Of a stretch of DNA of 64,000 nt, positions 51,662 to 63,259 are shown in pieces. Location: contig CANTFL010001373.1 in NCBI GenBank assembly GCA_947650285.1, positions 1-64,000 on the forward strand, read 5' to 3'. The notes below the pieces were generated by a model. The model did no database searches. It saw only the letters and a program-made list of their open reading frames with translations, and was not told the DNA's origin. A program made the translations under genes and the position numbers. Within the stretch, counting starts at the first letter, position 1; each line of letters begins with the position of its first letter. The stretch comes from Hyaloperonospora brassicae (lineage: Eukaryota; Oomycota; Peronosporomycetes; Peronosporales; Peronosporaceae).

Positions 51662-51905
51662 TGTAACGGGGTGAGCCCGTTACATAAAAATTGATACCTT
51701 TGAATCAATTTTGAACATTATCTATTTGGATAATGTTCAATTGACATTACCCGTAAGGAGTAAGGTTGAAGAAATATTACCTCCGAGGGTATTGTTTCTT
51801 TGATGGGTTGCTCCATCTGATGGTTGATGTTCACGGTACATCAACCAGATTAACCACCAATCGCTGCTGGACGCGCGCTATGGGTGGTGACCAAGAAACC
51901 CACAT
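51662..51905 (+). repeat. Family B LTR, 5' part
   Basis: Starts with the hairpin TGTAACGGGGTGAGCCCGTTACA and continues with GATAATGTTCAATTGACATT, then TTGATGTTC...CATCAACCAG and the block CACCAATCGCTGCTGGACGCG shared with 16407-16850. After ~51900 the match fades and the 3' end cannot be placed (a variant end or truncation). It faces away from the effector gene. Confidence 0.65.
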
Positions 51906-52313
51906 AGGATATTGTAGTTTAATATTGTTAGCAAAAGACAAAAGATGGTTTGTTACGAAACATAACGATATTACATACATTTATACTTTTTCCCTTAGAC
52001 AAAATTCTCGGGTTCTGCCTACTTCGCTGCGCTTCCTCACGCCACGTGTACGTGACGTCGAGTGCACACAAAATTTGTGTTGAATTAAAACAAGGCGTGC
52101 TCCGATAAAGTGTCCATACGCACACGAATGCTGGCATTTAACAATAACATCTTGAATATGTTAACGGCAACATAAGGATTCTAACCACACGCATGGCTAT
52201 GCAAAGCATCATCGGGCCAATCATCCCGCCCGCCATTAGCAGTCACGAGACGGGCCCGTCGAGTGTTAACGGATGATGCAAAGAATCAACAAACAAAATA
52301 AGGCAAAAAAGTG
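51906..52313. other. No gene seen
   Basis: Possibly the diverged remainder of the family B LTR. Frames are short and overlap on both strands. Confidence 0.4.
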
Positions 52314-52536
52314 GTGGCCCTTATGTCCGCCGTGCATTGCACCGTTATACATCGACTGAGGTCTAGCGAATTCGTGAGGAAAATGGCGGCGGCCACTAAG
52401 TTTGGTGCGCATACCAGCTAATAGATCGAATGAGGCCGCGCTGAGCTCTTGAGCAAAAAGATTGTAGCCACTATGTTAGGTGCGCATTGCAGTCTGATAA
52501 ATCGAGCGAGACCGAGCTCAGCTCGTGAGCATCGAG
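52314..52536 (+). repeat. 75-bp tandem repeat, three units
   Basis: Units start at 52314 (GTGGCCCTTATG), 52389 (GCGGCCACTAAG) and 52464 (GTAGCCACTATG), spaced 75, 75 and 73 bp. The conserved core is GGTGCGCAT/CCGTGCATTGCA, then ATCGA...GAG and GAGCTC/GAATTC-GTGAG. A fourth, partial start lies at 52537. 75 bp equals 25 codons, and unit 3 reads VATMLGAHCSLINRARPSS, so it could derive from a repeat protein. Confidence 0.65.
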
Positions 52537-52981
52537 GTAACTGTAGAATGTGGAGCTCACGAATTTGCTCAATGTGGACGAGGCATCTGCGTATGAGCTA
52601 CACGAGAATAGAGAGAGGGTTCACTTTGAAAATCTTATGGTGCGCGCTTCTTATTATGTCGTGATGTTCTCGAAACAGACAAATAGCGTACCAAACCGAG
52701 ATGAGTCACATTAAACTGCCGGATCAAAAGCAGGGACCAAAGTTGCTGCTCTGGCTTTGAGATCGATAGATATCTTGCGAGTGTGAACCCTCTGATCAGA
52801 CAGTCGCTCCAACTCTCTATCGGTCTTGCACTTACTTTATGTTGTCGGTAAGCACCAGGACATAGTCTCTAAATATGTCTTGTCTCAAATTTTAGATATC
52901 GTAACGGTTATCACAAAACCTTAGATTGACTCATTAGCTGATTTAGGCCGAGCTTTTCTTCCAATCATGTACGTACGATGT

Positions 52982-53235
52982 GCGTGTGAGTTTCTAGTTG
53001 CTTGTTTTGGTGAGGTTTATTCGGGTACGCGAACGACCCACTATATCCGGTAGATTTCAGCCATGATTTTTGAGAGGTAGTGGCAGGTTTTTCAGCTACT
53101 GTGGGAATTATACTGCGATTGTCATCCTCAGGGATTATTGTACACAGTGAGGGAATTAAACCGGCAGTAACCATCTCAAAGATTAGGCTACTGCACCACA
53201 ACTTCAGGGAACCATCCCCGCGTGTGAGTTTCTAG
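52982..53235 (-). mobile_element. tRNA-derived SINE with 16-bp target-site duplication
   Basis: The 222 bp at 52998-53219 lie between perfect direct repeats GCGTGTGAGTTTCTAG (52982-52997 and 53220-53235). On the minus strand there is an A-box-like TGGTGCAGTAGCC (53199-53187) and a B-box-like GGTTTAATTCC (53162-53152), the internal RNA polymerase III promoter of tRNA-derived SINEs. The box spacing is a little short for a tRNA. The 3' end (52998 side) is CAAAACAAGCAA. A long exact duplication of this size is typical of insertion by LINE machinery. No tRNA cloverleaf is retained. Confidence 0.6.
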
Positions 53236-53423
53236 CTTGTATTGACGTCAGGACAAACAGTGATATCACCGATGAACGCACCAAGTCTTTGACGACAAGT
53301 CTGCGAAAGATGATTCATAACGTACTCTGTCCATATTATATGATACCTACGACTATGCTTTTCGATCCGTCGGTTTCAGCCACATGCCACATGGTCAAGA
53401 TGAATGGATAACAAGACACATAC

Positions 53424-53907
53424 TGTAGCGGAGCTACACAGATCATTAAGTCAGAGGAAGACTTTGACGCTCAATGAGCAACTTTGGTTCTACAAACCCG
53501 ACTCAAAGAGTCAACAAGCTCAGAAAGCTTACGGTCTCTGTTCAAAAGGGACCAAACGATTCAAAGAATCAAACGAACTGAGTGCACAAGGAGTAGCTGC
53601 CTTGACAAGGCGTTCCTACTTCCTTACGATCGCAAGACGCCTCAAAAAGGCACGTGTCTTTTGTTGATCAAAATGGGAACTGAATTTTATTTCTTCTTTT
53701 AACCTAAAACAATACCTTAGAACAAAGTGATTAACCTACTCGCTAATGTCCTAAATATCCTCTCAAAAGATCTCGTAATCAATGGTCGACAGACATCAGT
53801 CTTCAACAATTGATACTTGTGTTCTAATATCACTTTAAAAGGGGATCCCATCCCTTGTGTGCACCACACCTATTGTCGACTACCAGTCGACGTATAACCT
53901 CGTTACA
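53424..53907 (-). repeat. Solo family A LTR
   Basis: 484 bp, with TGTAGCGGAGCTACA at one end and CGTTACA at the other. It lacks exactly one 50-bp repeat unit compared with 48005-48538 but is otherwise very close to it. Flanks CATAC and CGTAC agree at four of five bases, consistent with an aged target duplication. No internal element sequence adjoins it. Confidence 0.82.
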
Positions 53908-54529
53908 CGTACATCCAGCGAGATACGCGTGATAAGAGACCAATCGCAGTCCAAAGCAAAGCTGCACGAAAGATGGACACAACATCAGGTAGACATCACC
54001 ACAACACATAGAATAGTGTACATTATGCAACCAATCGACGACGCTAAACGTCTCAGAGCATCAGCGTATATACACTGCTGTGAGATTTGCATGAAGATAC
54101 AATGAGTTAAACAAAAACTTTTATAAGACTATCATAATTGTATATGTGGTCATTCGCGAAGTAAGCTAAGCTATTTTACGATCTGTTTCAAAACAAGCAT
54201 ATCTGTGTAATAAATTGTCTTGTGACGAGAGTAACAATCGAATCGATTGACGCACTCGCAGCAAAATGATCTCGCCAAAGCCAGCAAAATATCCGCACAG
54301 CGACATGCAGGTCGTGTAGATAGAATTGTGGCTCGGTTGACCTTTCAAAAGAATTGTTGACAGGATAATATGTCTTTTAAAGCGATGGCGGTGACAGGTT
54401 GACCCAAATTTTGCTGAGTAGACAGCAAGGCAGACAATGATCTATTTAGTTTGTTGACGTTGTTTGATAAAGAGGAGTATAAAGAAGTAAGTAGACATAA
54501 AGGAAAGCACACACACTTTATCGAGCTTA
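53908..54529. other. No feature supported
   Basis: Spacer between two LTRs of opposite orientation. Short frames only. Confidence 0.5.
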
Positions 54530-54969
54530 CACAACGTTTATGGTTTACACAAGAGACGGAGTCTCATTTAAGGTATAATTAGAACACAATATCGGTTCTT
54601 GGAGCCTGATTTGTGTCATCCACCGAATAACTTGATCTGTTAGGATGTATATATCAGAACATTATTGCTTGTATTAAGTGCAACCTTCTTAGGTGTTCTT
54701 TCGATATAAGAATAAATAAAGTTCATCTCCCATTTTGATCTGGTAAAGCAACGTGTATTGAGATCGTAATAAAGTTTAGCATACGCTTTTGTAAGGCAGC
54801 TACGCTTCATCCACTCTGTGATGTGATTCTCTGAATCGTTTGGTCCCCTGGAATAGGGATCGTAAGCTCCATGAGCTTGTTGAATCTCAGAGTCGGATTC
54901 TTCAAATTGAAGCTGCCCATAGAACGTTAGGTGTTCAACTGACTGAAGGATCTGTGCGGCCCCGCTACA
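54530..54969 (+). repeat. Old family A LTR, inverted relative to the others
   Basis: Read on the minus strand it matches the other family A LTRs block by block (CAACAAGCTCATGGAGCTTACG, ATCAAAATGGGAGATGAACTTT) and ends CCGCTACA on the plus strand at 54969. It has a single 50-bp unit. It is much diverged and its 5' end is not sharp. The 110-codon minus-strand frame inside it is a by-product of the LTR. Confidence 0.7.
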
Positions 54970-55837
54970 CACACCCTGATACCATACTAATATTTGCCAC
55001 CATTGTGCAATACACCAATAAAAAACCGAGCCGCTATTGAAAAAATTGGCATCCGTATCATATCAATTGTGTCTTGTTGTTGCATTACGGAATTTGAGCA
55101 TATGATCATTAGACTACATGGCATTGGGTATGGCACCCCCAGTTACCAACAAAGCTCGAATTGTGCCCTCCTTAGCTGCCCCGCGTTTGATTGATCGTGA
55201 TAAAAATTAAGTTCGAGTACTGGTAGAGAAGATGCATAGGTGAAGATAGTAATTGTACCGTAAATGCATTATCGGTCCAACTTGCAACCGACAGCAACAA
55301 GGTGCATCGCACGAACTCGTGACAATTGACGTTGATATGTCAAATGAAACGTCGGTACCGTCGTACTGCACTCCCCGCAGTATGGCCTCGATACATCGTG
55401 CATGAACGCATTTACTTCGTTGCTTACATATTTTCAGATCATACAACGACGCGCTAATTTATTCACCAAATTTGTCTTCGTTTGTCGGTAAAGCTGCTTT
55501 CATTTATTAATTTAGCTTTTCGGAATCCATATTCAAGTTGGACGCGGTGAGATAGCTCCTTTTATCAAGCCCAATTTTTGCAGCTCACTGGACATGGAAA
55601 GTTCGTGACGCGTGAAGCTCAAATGTTTGCGCGATCAAAAGATGGCGATTCCAAACTTTCGTTTCTGTTTTATACACTAGATCGGCTGCTTCGACACAAG
55701 CCGTGAAATTGACATCCTGTCCACTTCTTTTATTAAGAGGATAGTGATCTTTTAGATCCAAGAACGACAGGGTCCTTAAAAGCTGTTTGCGCTTTGTTTT
55801 TCCGACACCCGACTTGGAGTAACGTCGCCGTCAAACG
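54970..55837. other. Unreadable; expected 3' end of the old Gypsy copy
   Basis: By comparison with 26669-27170 this should hold the 3' LTR edge and the start of the antisense ORF of the copy that follows, but no LTR end or polypurine tract is visible. Confidence 0.4.
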
Positions 55838-56689
55838 TTGGGTAGTAGTCTGTTGACATGGTCCGTAGGCCCAAAGAGTTCCTCACCCGACTACATTGCC
55901 TTTCGACAGGAACTGAACGAGATTTATCTTGAACCTTATTTGACCACGCAAGGTCAACATAAAGCTCTCATTAAAAGCATTACTCGTCGTGAGCCGATTT
56001 GGCAGATTAAAACTATGCCCATTATCCTGTTATCTGGTGAATATCCAAGGAATAAGAGAGCAATTTATTTGTCGAGTGCAAAGAAAACGCCTTTTTAGCC
56101 GATCAATGGCTCTAAGTGCAAGTACCAGCGTGGAAATTGTTCGCATAGAACAATTAAACAGTATATATGCCAAAATCGGGACCAGACGCGAGTTGTGTAA
56201 TCGCTGGCAATATCGTTCGGCTACGCCGGAAGCCACAAATTCTATTTATTTGTTTCGGAGCATCTTGCTTCCGCACATCATAATTGGTGTGAAGCGTTTT
56301 CGGTCGCAGAAAGACCCATGCTGCGATGTTCAAGATCTTCTTTGGCGTATAAATCTATATGCCAAAGGGTTACGTCATAGTCCCATGAGTTCTCCGAATC
56401 TGGGCCATGCGTCTATTAATTAGTACTGGTATTGAATATGACGACGAGGTTCCAAGAGTCTCTCCACAAGGCTTCGGGATTTCCGTACTTATTTTGCATC
56501 GTCTGTAGAGGTCGGTTTATCGTTAAAGAGCATGAGAAGCTACGTGTTGACGCAAATTATCTCCGCGACACCGTGAGTAAGACCCAGAGTGCCCTTGACA
56601 CGACTCACACTTGCCTTCAGACGGTGGAGATGGATCGAATTTGGAAGGAGGCTCACCTTAACATCCTGATTCGGATTAAGCGCCGATAG
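55838..56689 (+). pseudogene. Antisense ORF of the old family A copy
   Basis: Homologous to 26736-28025. The piece SSLLTWSVGPKSSSPDYIAF corresponds to RSLATWVIGSEPTSSDEVES there, IYLEPYLTTQGQHK to RYLQPHLTTQSQYK, and IKTMPIILLSGEY to MKGIPILLFAGEF. After a shift it continues as KRFRSQKDPCCDVQDL. Then in 56432-56689 the helical end EHEKLRVDANYLRDTVSKTQ-SALD and EAHLNILIRIK matches the ENEKVLFELSGLRETLGKTQ-SAFD and EAQLDLLIRIQ segments. Substitutions look largely conservative. Two frame changes are needed. Confidence 0.6.
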
Positions 56690-56749
56690 TTAGGCCAAAT
56701 GTTGCGGCTCAAGAGTCTCAAATTTCACGTAGGACGGATCCCGATACGA

Positions 56750-57720
56750 ATTTAGTAAGCCCAGGTAGAACACACGGTATCTGCTCAGCTTGCGCGGAAG
56801 GTTTAGCGTATACGAAAACCCTATATTACGACGACCGTGGATGGTCCAATGAAGCGCGGACGCAACTTTTTCTTGAAGACAGCGGAGATTGAAGATGTGG
56901 GTAGGTTTTTAGAATTGAGTGGAACTTGGTATCCGACCTCATAACGTTCAATAAAATCTCTGCCTTTAGCATCAGCTTGTTCCTTCTGCTTGTCTTGGCC
57001 GTCAGCCAGTGTGTCACGTACATTTCGTAAGACATTCAATCGCGTTGCGAGAAACTCGCTTACCTGTATTCGAACAGTACAAGGGCTGATATCAGCAAGC
57101 CAATCGACCATATCTTCTCCACCAAGCCCTGAACCACGGAGTGGGAGCGTTAACGGAACTCGAGGGTATGTGAGACCATACACATAAAACGGTGTGTAAC
57201 CGGTGGATGTATGCACGGCGTTATTCCACGCAAACTCAACGACAGGGAGCATCGAACTCCAACGCTTTGACGTTTCAGCGCAAACACTGCGCAAGATGTC
57301 ACCGATTACGCGATTGACTCGCTCGATTTGACCATCGGTCTCCGGATGATCTACTGTGGACATGTCCAAACTTGTGCCGAGCACTTTAAAGATGGACTTC
57401 CAAAACTTCATAGTGAAGAGAGGATCTCAATCCAAGATAATCGCCAACGCCAATCCTTGTTGTCGGAACACGCGATCGAAAAACAGCGAAGCTGTACTTT
57501 CTTCGTAAATGATATCTGGTCCAGCCGCCAAGTGAGCCATCTTGCTCAAACGGTCAACAAACTAAACAAAGTCCACAAATCCCATATTACCAAAGGATTT
57601 TTTTGGCAAACCGAACAAGAAGTTCAATCTGATGGACTTTCAAAACCTCTTGGGTACAGGCAAACTAGATAGCGGGCAACCGCGTGTACTTGATATTGAC
57701 TCGTTCGCACGGTTCACACG
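56750..57720 (-). pseudogene. Old family A copy: integrase
   Basis: 56821-57411 is open for 196 codons: FWKSIFKVLGTSLDMSTVDH, PETDGQIERVNRVIGDIL with the catalytic Glu kept, PVVEFAWNNAVHTSTGYTPF, and through to a GPF-type module ending LRPRFIGPSTVVVI. The first catalytic Asp region to its right (57530-57660) is shifted and degenerate, and the zinc-binding part is unreadable. It is unusual that this half is clean when the rest of the element is ruined. Confidence 0.8.
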
Positions 57721-57769
57721 TACGCACATAAATACTGATCCATTTATAAATTTAGGCTACCAATAAGTT

Positions 57770-58330
57770 AAGCTGATTAAGACACAGGTATTCCCTCAAC
57801 CGAGATGACATCTCAACGCAGTATCAGGTGCTTCTTATAGGATTTAGTACTATAACTCCTCTTCATGACGAAAAACGATACGAAGAGTATCTTCAACATT
57901 CTTACTGTAGCACAACAGGTCTTGATCAATGAAATATCGATGATGCCGCGCACGTAGGCACGCGGAAATTTCTATCTGATTCCTTAAACTTTCAAGGGCA
58001 CGTAGCAGAGATGCCCATCTATTTGCGTAAGACGTACGGACTAGGTCAGTGACTGACAACGAAAGAGTCGTAATATCAGCAAGCTCATTGTCAGGTCTGC
58101 GCGATAATGCATCGATCGACAGGTTTTGCTTGCCCGATTAAAACTGAGCCTGATATTTGTACTCGGCAAAGAAAGAAAGCCAACGAGCCATTCTCTGAAA
58201 AGGATGAGGCGGCTGTGTAGCAGTGCGTATTGACGCATTATAGGTATCGATCACAAAGGGGAGGAGCGAAGAAGTTGAACAGTAAATTTGACTAGATCAT
58301 ACTTCATTGCAAGTAACGCTATGTCATCAA
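57770..58330 (-). pseudogene. Old family A copy: RNase H
   Basis: Pieces with RMARWLSFFAEYKYQ-like and SVTDLVRTSYANRWASLLRA (57850-58059) match 29170-29637 of the better copy in order. Several stops. Non-functional. Confidence 0.6.
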
Positions 58331-58339
58331 CTAGATGAC

Positions 58340-59560
58340 TCCTTCCTGCAGCTTTCATCTGGCGAGAATCATACTCGGTATCACACTCATGACCATCTGA
58401 ATCATATTTTGACAATACACAGCCAATGTAAAGGTCAAAAGAGTCACAAACGACACTAAAGGGCTACGCAGGATCTGGCAGAGCCACAATCTGACGACTG
58501 AAGGCGACTCTTTCTACAAAAGTGAAAAGCATCGTTTTGTGTATCAGTCCAGCACGATTACATTTCCTTTTTTGGGATGTGAGATAACAGCCAGGTTATA
58601 TCTACGTAATTCGCACTGAACTTGTGAAAGTAATTAGCGATACCAGCCACTTGATTATATCCTTTTGTTTTAAAGAAACCGAGCAATTTAATTATGCTTT
58701 GACCCTAGCAGAATTAGCTTGTTATCCTTGCTAACGCATGAAGCATCCGAATAAAGAAAATTTTTCAGCGCCAGAGAGTCATTTGTATGCATTCGCATAC
58801 AGCATATTTGTACGCGTGCACTCAACTACTGATCGTAAGAAATGAAATTATTTGGCTACATCGGACCGACAATTCGATGCGCGACTATGACCAAAAATGT
58901 CATTAAAGCACGTTTGTGTGTATTTTCGACGAGGTCTGTACATCTTCACGAGACGATAAAATTAAGGCAAGGTATCGGAAAGCCTTTTAGGAGTTTCACT
59001 CCACTCCCGCAGCGTACCACTTCATTTGCTGACCGCAATTAGTGATTTATCGCTGGCTCGCATGAGTAGTTGGTAATAACCATCGACTAAGTCGAGCGCA
59101 CTGTACATAGTAAATTCCGACGTATTGTTCTACAGAACATCCTTTCTCGAGATTGGTGTCTGAGCTGGAATGGTGGTCGCATTAAGCTTATTTAAAGCAT
59201 TAACAATGCGCCACTTCCCATTTAGCTTCTTATAAACAGAATGCCGGTGAGGAATGGGAAGATTTGCTCTCACGGACCATTCCTACCGCGCAATATGTAC
59301 GAAAGAAGTCTTCAATGATGTCACATTTTTCACTTGGTAAGATCCACTGCCGTGCAACGCAGAACCTACATCCAGGAGCTCAGTCAATCTCATGACGTAC
59401 ACCTCTATCGGAAGGTAAGACGGACGTTGGGTTGTGACACATTGCGTCCTGAACTCTTTGACCAAAGGTTAGAAGAGATCCATGGGATCTTTGAGAATAT
59501 CAGATCCACTTAGGGCCCCAAGTATAACAGAGTACCCCGGTACATGAAAGCACATTTGTG
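58340..59560 (-). pseudogene. Old family A copy: reverse transcriptase
   Basis: Patches align with 29638-30895, including a palm piece where the YFDD box reads CFND (about 58900-58915), the SALDLVDGYYQLLM-like strand near 59100 and the polyprotein linker at 59400-59540. The match stops at ~59570, where a family B LTR begins. Dead by many stops. Confidence 0.65.
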
Positions 59561-59589
59561 TGGAAGCGTAATAGCGTATATCATGTTAA

Positions 59590-59955
59590 ATGAGTTTGAT
59601 AAATATTACTGATACTATAGAATTTGTTGAGATGACACAAACTTCTTCCCATTGATTAATATTGTGTTTATATCAACCCATTAATCGCTGCTAGGTATCG
59701 CTCTATCGGTGATGATTAATCGTCGTCAAATGTTTGCTTATGTTAATATATATTTCAGTTAGGACAAGTAAGATAACTTAAGACAATGGACATGATTAAA
59801 TTAGATGGAACATCATAATTTTTCTCTAGCTAGAGTCTTTGCCTTGATGTCTACCCTTCCTCTGTAGTATTCATATACATAGCAAGGAACTGACCTTCAC
59901 TGTTGTCAATAAAGTTGCCTCTGCACTGGTGTTCCAGTACGAAAGGACCAAAGCC
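59590..59955 (+). repeat. Family B LTR inside the old Gypsy copy
   Basis: Matches 16480-16850: ATTGATTAATATTG, CCATTAATCGCTGCTAG, then CCTTCCTCTGT and GACCTTCACTGTTGTCAAT, ending GCCCCCGTT. The first ~70 bp of the LTR, including the hairpin, are not recognisable. Confidence 0.65.
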
Positions 59956-59979
59956 CCCGTTTTTTATATATAATTCTCG

Positions 59980-61160
59980 GATTCTTGAGGACAGACTCGT
60001 CCATGAGTGATGATCAGGCTAACACACGGTTGAAGAGAATGACCACAAGGTAGTAGAAGCCGCCTGTCTTAAAGGCTTGACCAAATCCACCATCCGACAT
60101 TTCGTATAGCTCGAACAGAGCATCTAAGGAAGGAAGAGTCTTTAGACTAACGCTATTATCAACGCTTTCAGTCACTTTGTCCCCTTGACATCTGCGTAAA
60201 GTAGATTATTGCTATTATCACTTGGTGATGACACAGACGCGTTGCATTTTGAAGTTTCTGCCGGGCGTCGCTGTAGTCTTCTCGACGAGGCCTTGCTCCT
60301 CATCAAGATTTGAATTAGGGTATTCACTAGTTTATCGCTAACCATAGTGCATTACGAGGGATGATGTCTGGTCCAACATCTAATAATGTGTTTTTTAATT
60401 GAAACACTTCACTCAGTGACATTGCACGTGACACTCAACGCACATTCTTTTATTCTGCTCGAACTGTATTGGCCTTGAGCTATTTATACATGAGAAATAT
60501 AGTGATTTACTGTCACCATGAGCATCAGTCATTGTGATAGGTGACGCATTACTATCAATCCATTCTTTTAGCTCTGTACTTGCGTCATAGACATATTTAG
60601 TGAAGTAACTCTGACAAATTAATGTCCAGCACACTTGCAAATCCAGGCAGTGACTCGCGCCAATAGCGCTTTGATTTTTATCAGTGGTGGGTTCATGACT
60701 CTATAAATCTCCGCTAGCGACAACGCGCATTGCGCCTAGCGTCTTGTATTTGATCGTCCCATTGGCTCGCGAGGTTCCGGCCATGCCTTCCTTTATTGAG
60801 ATCATATCGTGTCCAAATCAAGGACCTAGCGGGGTTCCATGCTATCAAAGTACAGGAACTTCACACCAACATTTATGGCAGTCTATGACACTATGCCACA
60901 CATTCCTGACGCCAAACTAATAATGATGTTTTCACTACTTTGCGCTCTCAGCACTTCAGCATTCCCCTTACAGGCAATGACTACAAACATAATTGCTTGA
61001 TGCCCCTGGTCGATAGTATTCGTCCAAGTTTAAAACCCGTTTAGTATTGCTTTAAAAATTAAAATTTCGACATAAATACACCTTGTGTAATTTAGGCATA
61101 GAGATCTAAGATTTTTAATCTCTGTTTACCCCCCTGAGGTACTACAAAAGCACGTTTTTC
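59980..61160 (-). pseudogene. Old family A copy: linker and protease
   Basis: 60030-60240 follows 45620-45830 of the other copy closely at the DNA level (CATCCGACATTTCGTATAG against CGTCAGACATTTGGTCTAG). The protease part (60650-61060) keeps only traces, such as KFLYFDSMEPR and LDLDTI. No DSGA motif survives. Confidence 0.6.
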
Positions 61161-62079
61161 CAGTCGGGCTACCCGCATCTACTGGAAGTTGACGTTTTTG
61201 TGGCAAAGCAATAACAAAATTCAAATATTGAATATGGGACTGTAAGCACACAGATCGTAGGTGTCAGTTAAGTCCAAAAAAGACATTCATTGGAAAATAA
61301 GACCTGGTAGGGGTGGCTCACGATCGTGTGCTTAAACGCATTCGATCGCGAGATCGTTAAAGACAAGGGTTAAAAAATATGTGACTCCGATATAATTATG
61401 CAATACGAAGACAAATATCATTGACGATCGCGAGATGACACATAGATAACGGAATCTCTCAAGGTTCACTCGATTAACTAGAGATCGCGACGCCGGCCAG
61501 ATATCGCTATCCCGGTACGATTTCGTTATTCCGATCAGAGATCGCAACCCCGGGGTCGTTCGCATACAAGTATGATGGGTCAGGGCTAGACCTTAGAAAG
61601 AGCACACTTGTTGTAAACCACATAGCTACATATGGGCCAACTTCTAAAGAGGATGACGCGTGGAGTCGAAAGTCGTGACACAGATAGGGCTAGCGATAAG
61701 CTAGAGGTTTTGGGATTAATCGATTGTAATCAATAAATTCAATTTGCTTTGAAATACACGTGTCTACTTTTCTTCCGGGTTATTTTATTGTTCCACCCGA
61801 CATCATGAGAAGTTATATAATTTAATCAAGTTAAATCCCTGTTTTGTTTAGCCAGGGATCGAGTTCTCTCAACATTAACTTAACTACGATCGGACGCATC
61901 AAACACGTAAAGGTTAAGAGTGCAAGATCTCGAGACGGCTCAAATGGTCAAAGGGCTCGCGGATTACATATCTACTTTGGACAAGGCGATCTTGAAGAGA
62001 TCAAGGTGATCTGTATCGAGCACCTTTCAACTACACCCGGTATTGCGTAAAGAAATACACTCTACAGCACCAATCTCAA
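61161..62079. other. Unassigned sequence inside the old Gypsy copy
   Basis: No counterpart in the better family A copy, where protease and gag adjoin. Contains CGATCGCGAGATCG-like motifs around 61340-61430 and a GATCGCGA/GATCGCAA series at 61420-61550. May be a further insertion; no gene is recognised. Confidence 0.4.
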
Positions 62080-62830
62080 AGACGGCCAAGCTTCGTATTG
62101 ACTGTAGTCTACCTGGAAGAGTGCAACCCGACCCACCGATGGGTACAAAAGGTGAGAATAGGTTACATCACGGAATCGGAATACCCCGTCCGTAAGCCGG
62201 TTGGCCGGGCGCCCATGGACAGTTAGGATCGACTCCTCAAACGTTTGATCGCCACTACAATACACTGGTTCGCGTGCCTTACCAAAGTCCCGGTTGTTGG
62301 CAGGAATTCTACCCATGTGGTCCTAGCACTGCTTGTGCAAAAGGCATCCGGGACGTAAGTGCTGCATGCTTCCGCACGTATAACAGCGATGGATGACGCG
62401 TTGTTCTTCAGCGAAGCAAAGCCCAGCTACATTCCCCACATTACTTCCAGTATTTCTGAGATCTATTGGGTTCAATTATAGAAATTACTATAGTGCACAT
62501 CGAGCTGGATCTGGCATAGCTTGGGTTTACAGATTCCAACCAAGCTATGCAAGCATAAATATATAGTCCGCTTTGTGCGCTTTTTTGACAGCCCTTTTTA
62601 ATGTAGTAGGGAGGGCACACAAGACTTTGGTTCTGGTGGGGCCTGGACTAATCCTTTCATGAATACAGTCGCACGTACTACCTCTGGGGTAGGGTCGTTT
62701 AATTAGAAGACATGAGTGGTCGCAACTCTTAGACGTATTCCGACAGCTAATTTTTGCCCTGATGAGCTGATAGAAAGAATGTTTGCGCGCGATATGCTCG
62801 GATAGGTGGCACTTACAGACAAGTAAGCTG
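62080..62830 (-). pseudogene. Old family A copy: gag
   Basis: The zinc knuckle reads CYTCGSMQHLRPGCLLHKQ at about 62340-62400, the counterpart of CYMCGSTKHLRPTCPLRKQ. Upstream, pieces match the NVFMEGLRNG and HPSTFAEAVS region with shifts. The sequence after the knuckle differs from the other copy. Confidence 0.65.
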
Positions 62831-63259
62831 AAGCTATTCACTATTCCATGTGAGAAAGGCGTTATAGATGGACTCAGATCACGTTTGTGTCCAGTTCGTA
62901 GATTTGGCAGCGAGCGAAGCTTTTATGACGTTAGTTCAACTCGTTCCGGCGTTGCGACACAACAAACTACACATACCCTACGCCCAAAGCTAATTTCAGC
63001 CTATCAAGAACGACCGTTTGAGGTTGAGAGAGGGGTGGGGAATGTCTTGGTGTCAAAATAATCGCCCGTTTCGGAGTCAGGCGTACATTTCCTACTATTA
63101 ATTCTGAGTGTAGGGGCTGGTACAGCTTTTAGCCAGAGGCAGGTTTTCTGCTTAGTTAGCGAGGTAGTTCTGTGACAAGAATTCGACCTTTCGATGTAAT
63201 AAGGCGACGGTTTTAGCTCCTGGCTAAAGAGGCCTAAAAAATTGGTATATCGACTACAC
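62831..63259. other. No feature supported
   Basis: Expected gag N-terminus and leader of the old copy; not readable. Confidence 0.4.

Noticed and set aside
51662..51684. TGTAACG...CGTTACA hairpin as a terminator or operator
   Set aside because: It recurs at the ends of several LTRs and so is an LTR terminus.
53152..53207. A tRNA gene
   Set aside because: Only the two promoter boxes are recognisable; I cannot fold an acceptor stem or anticodon arm, and the 16-bp duplication indicates a SINE.
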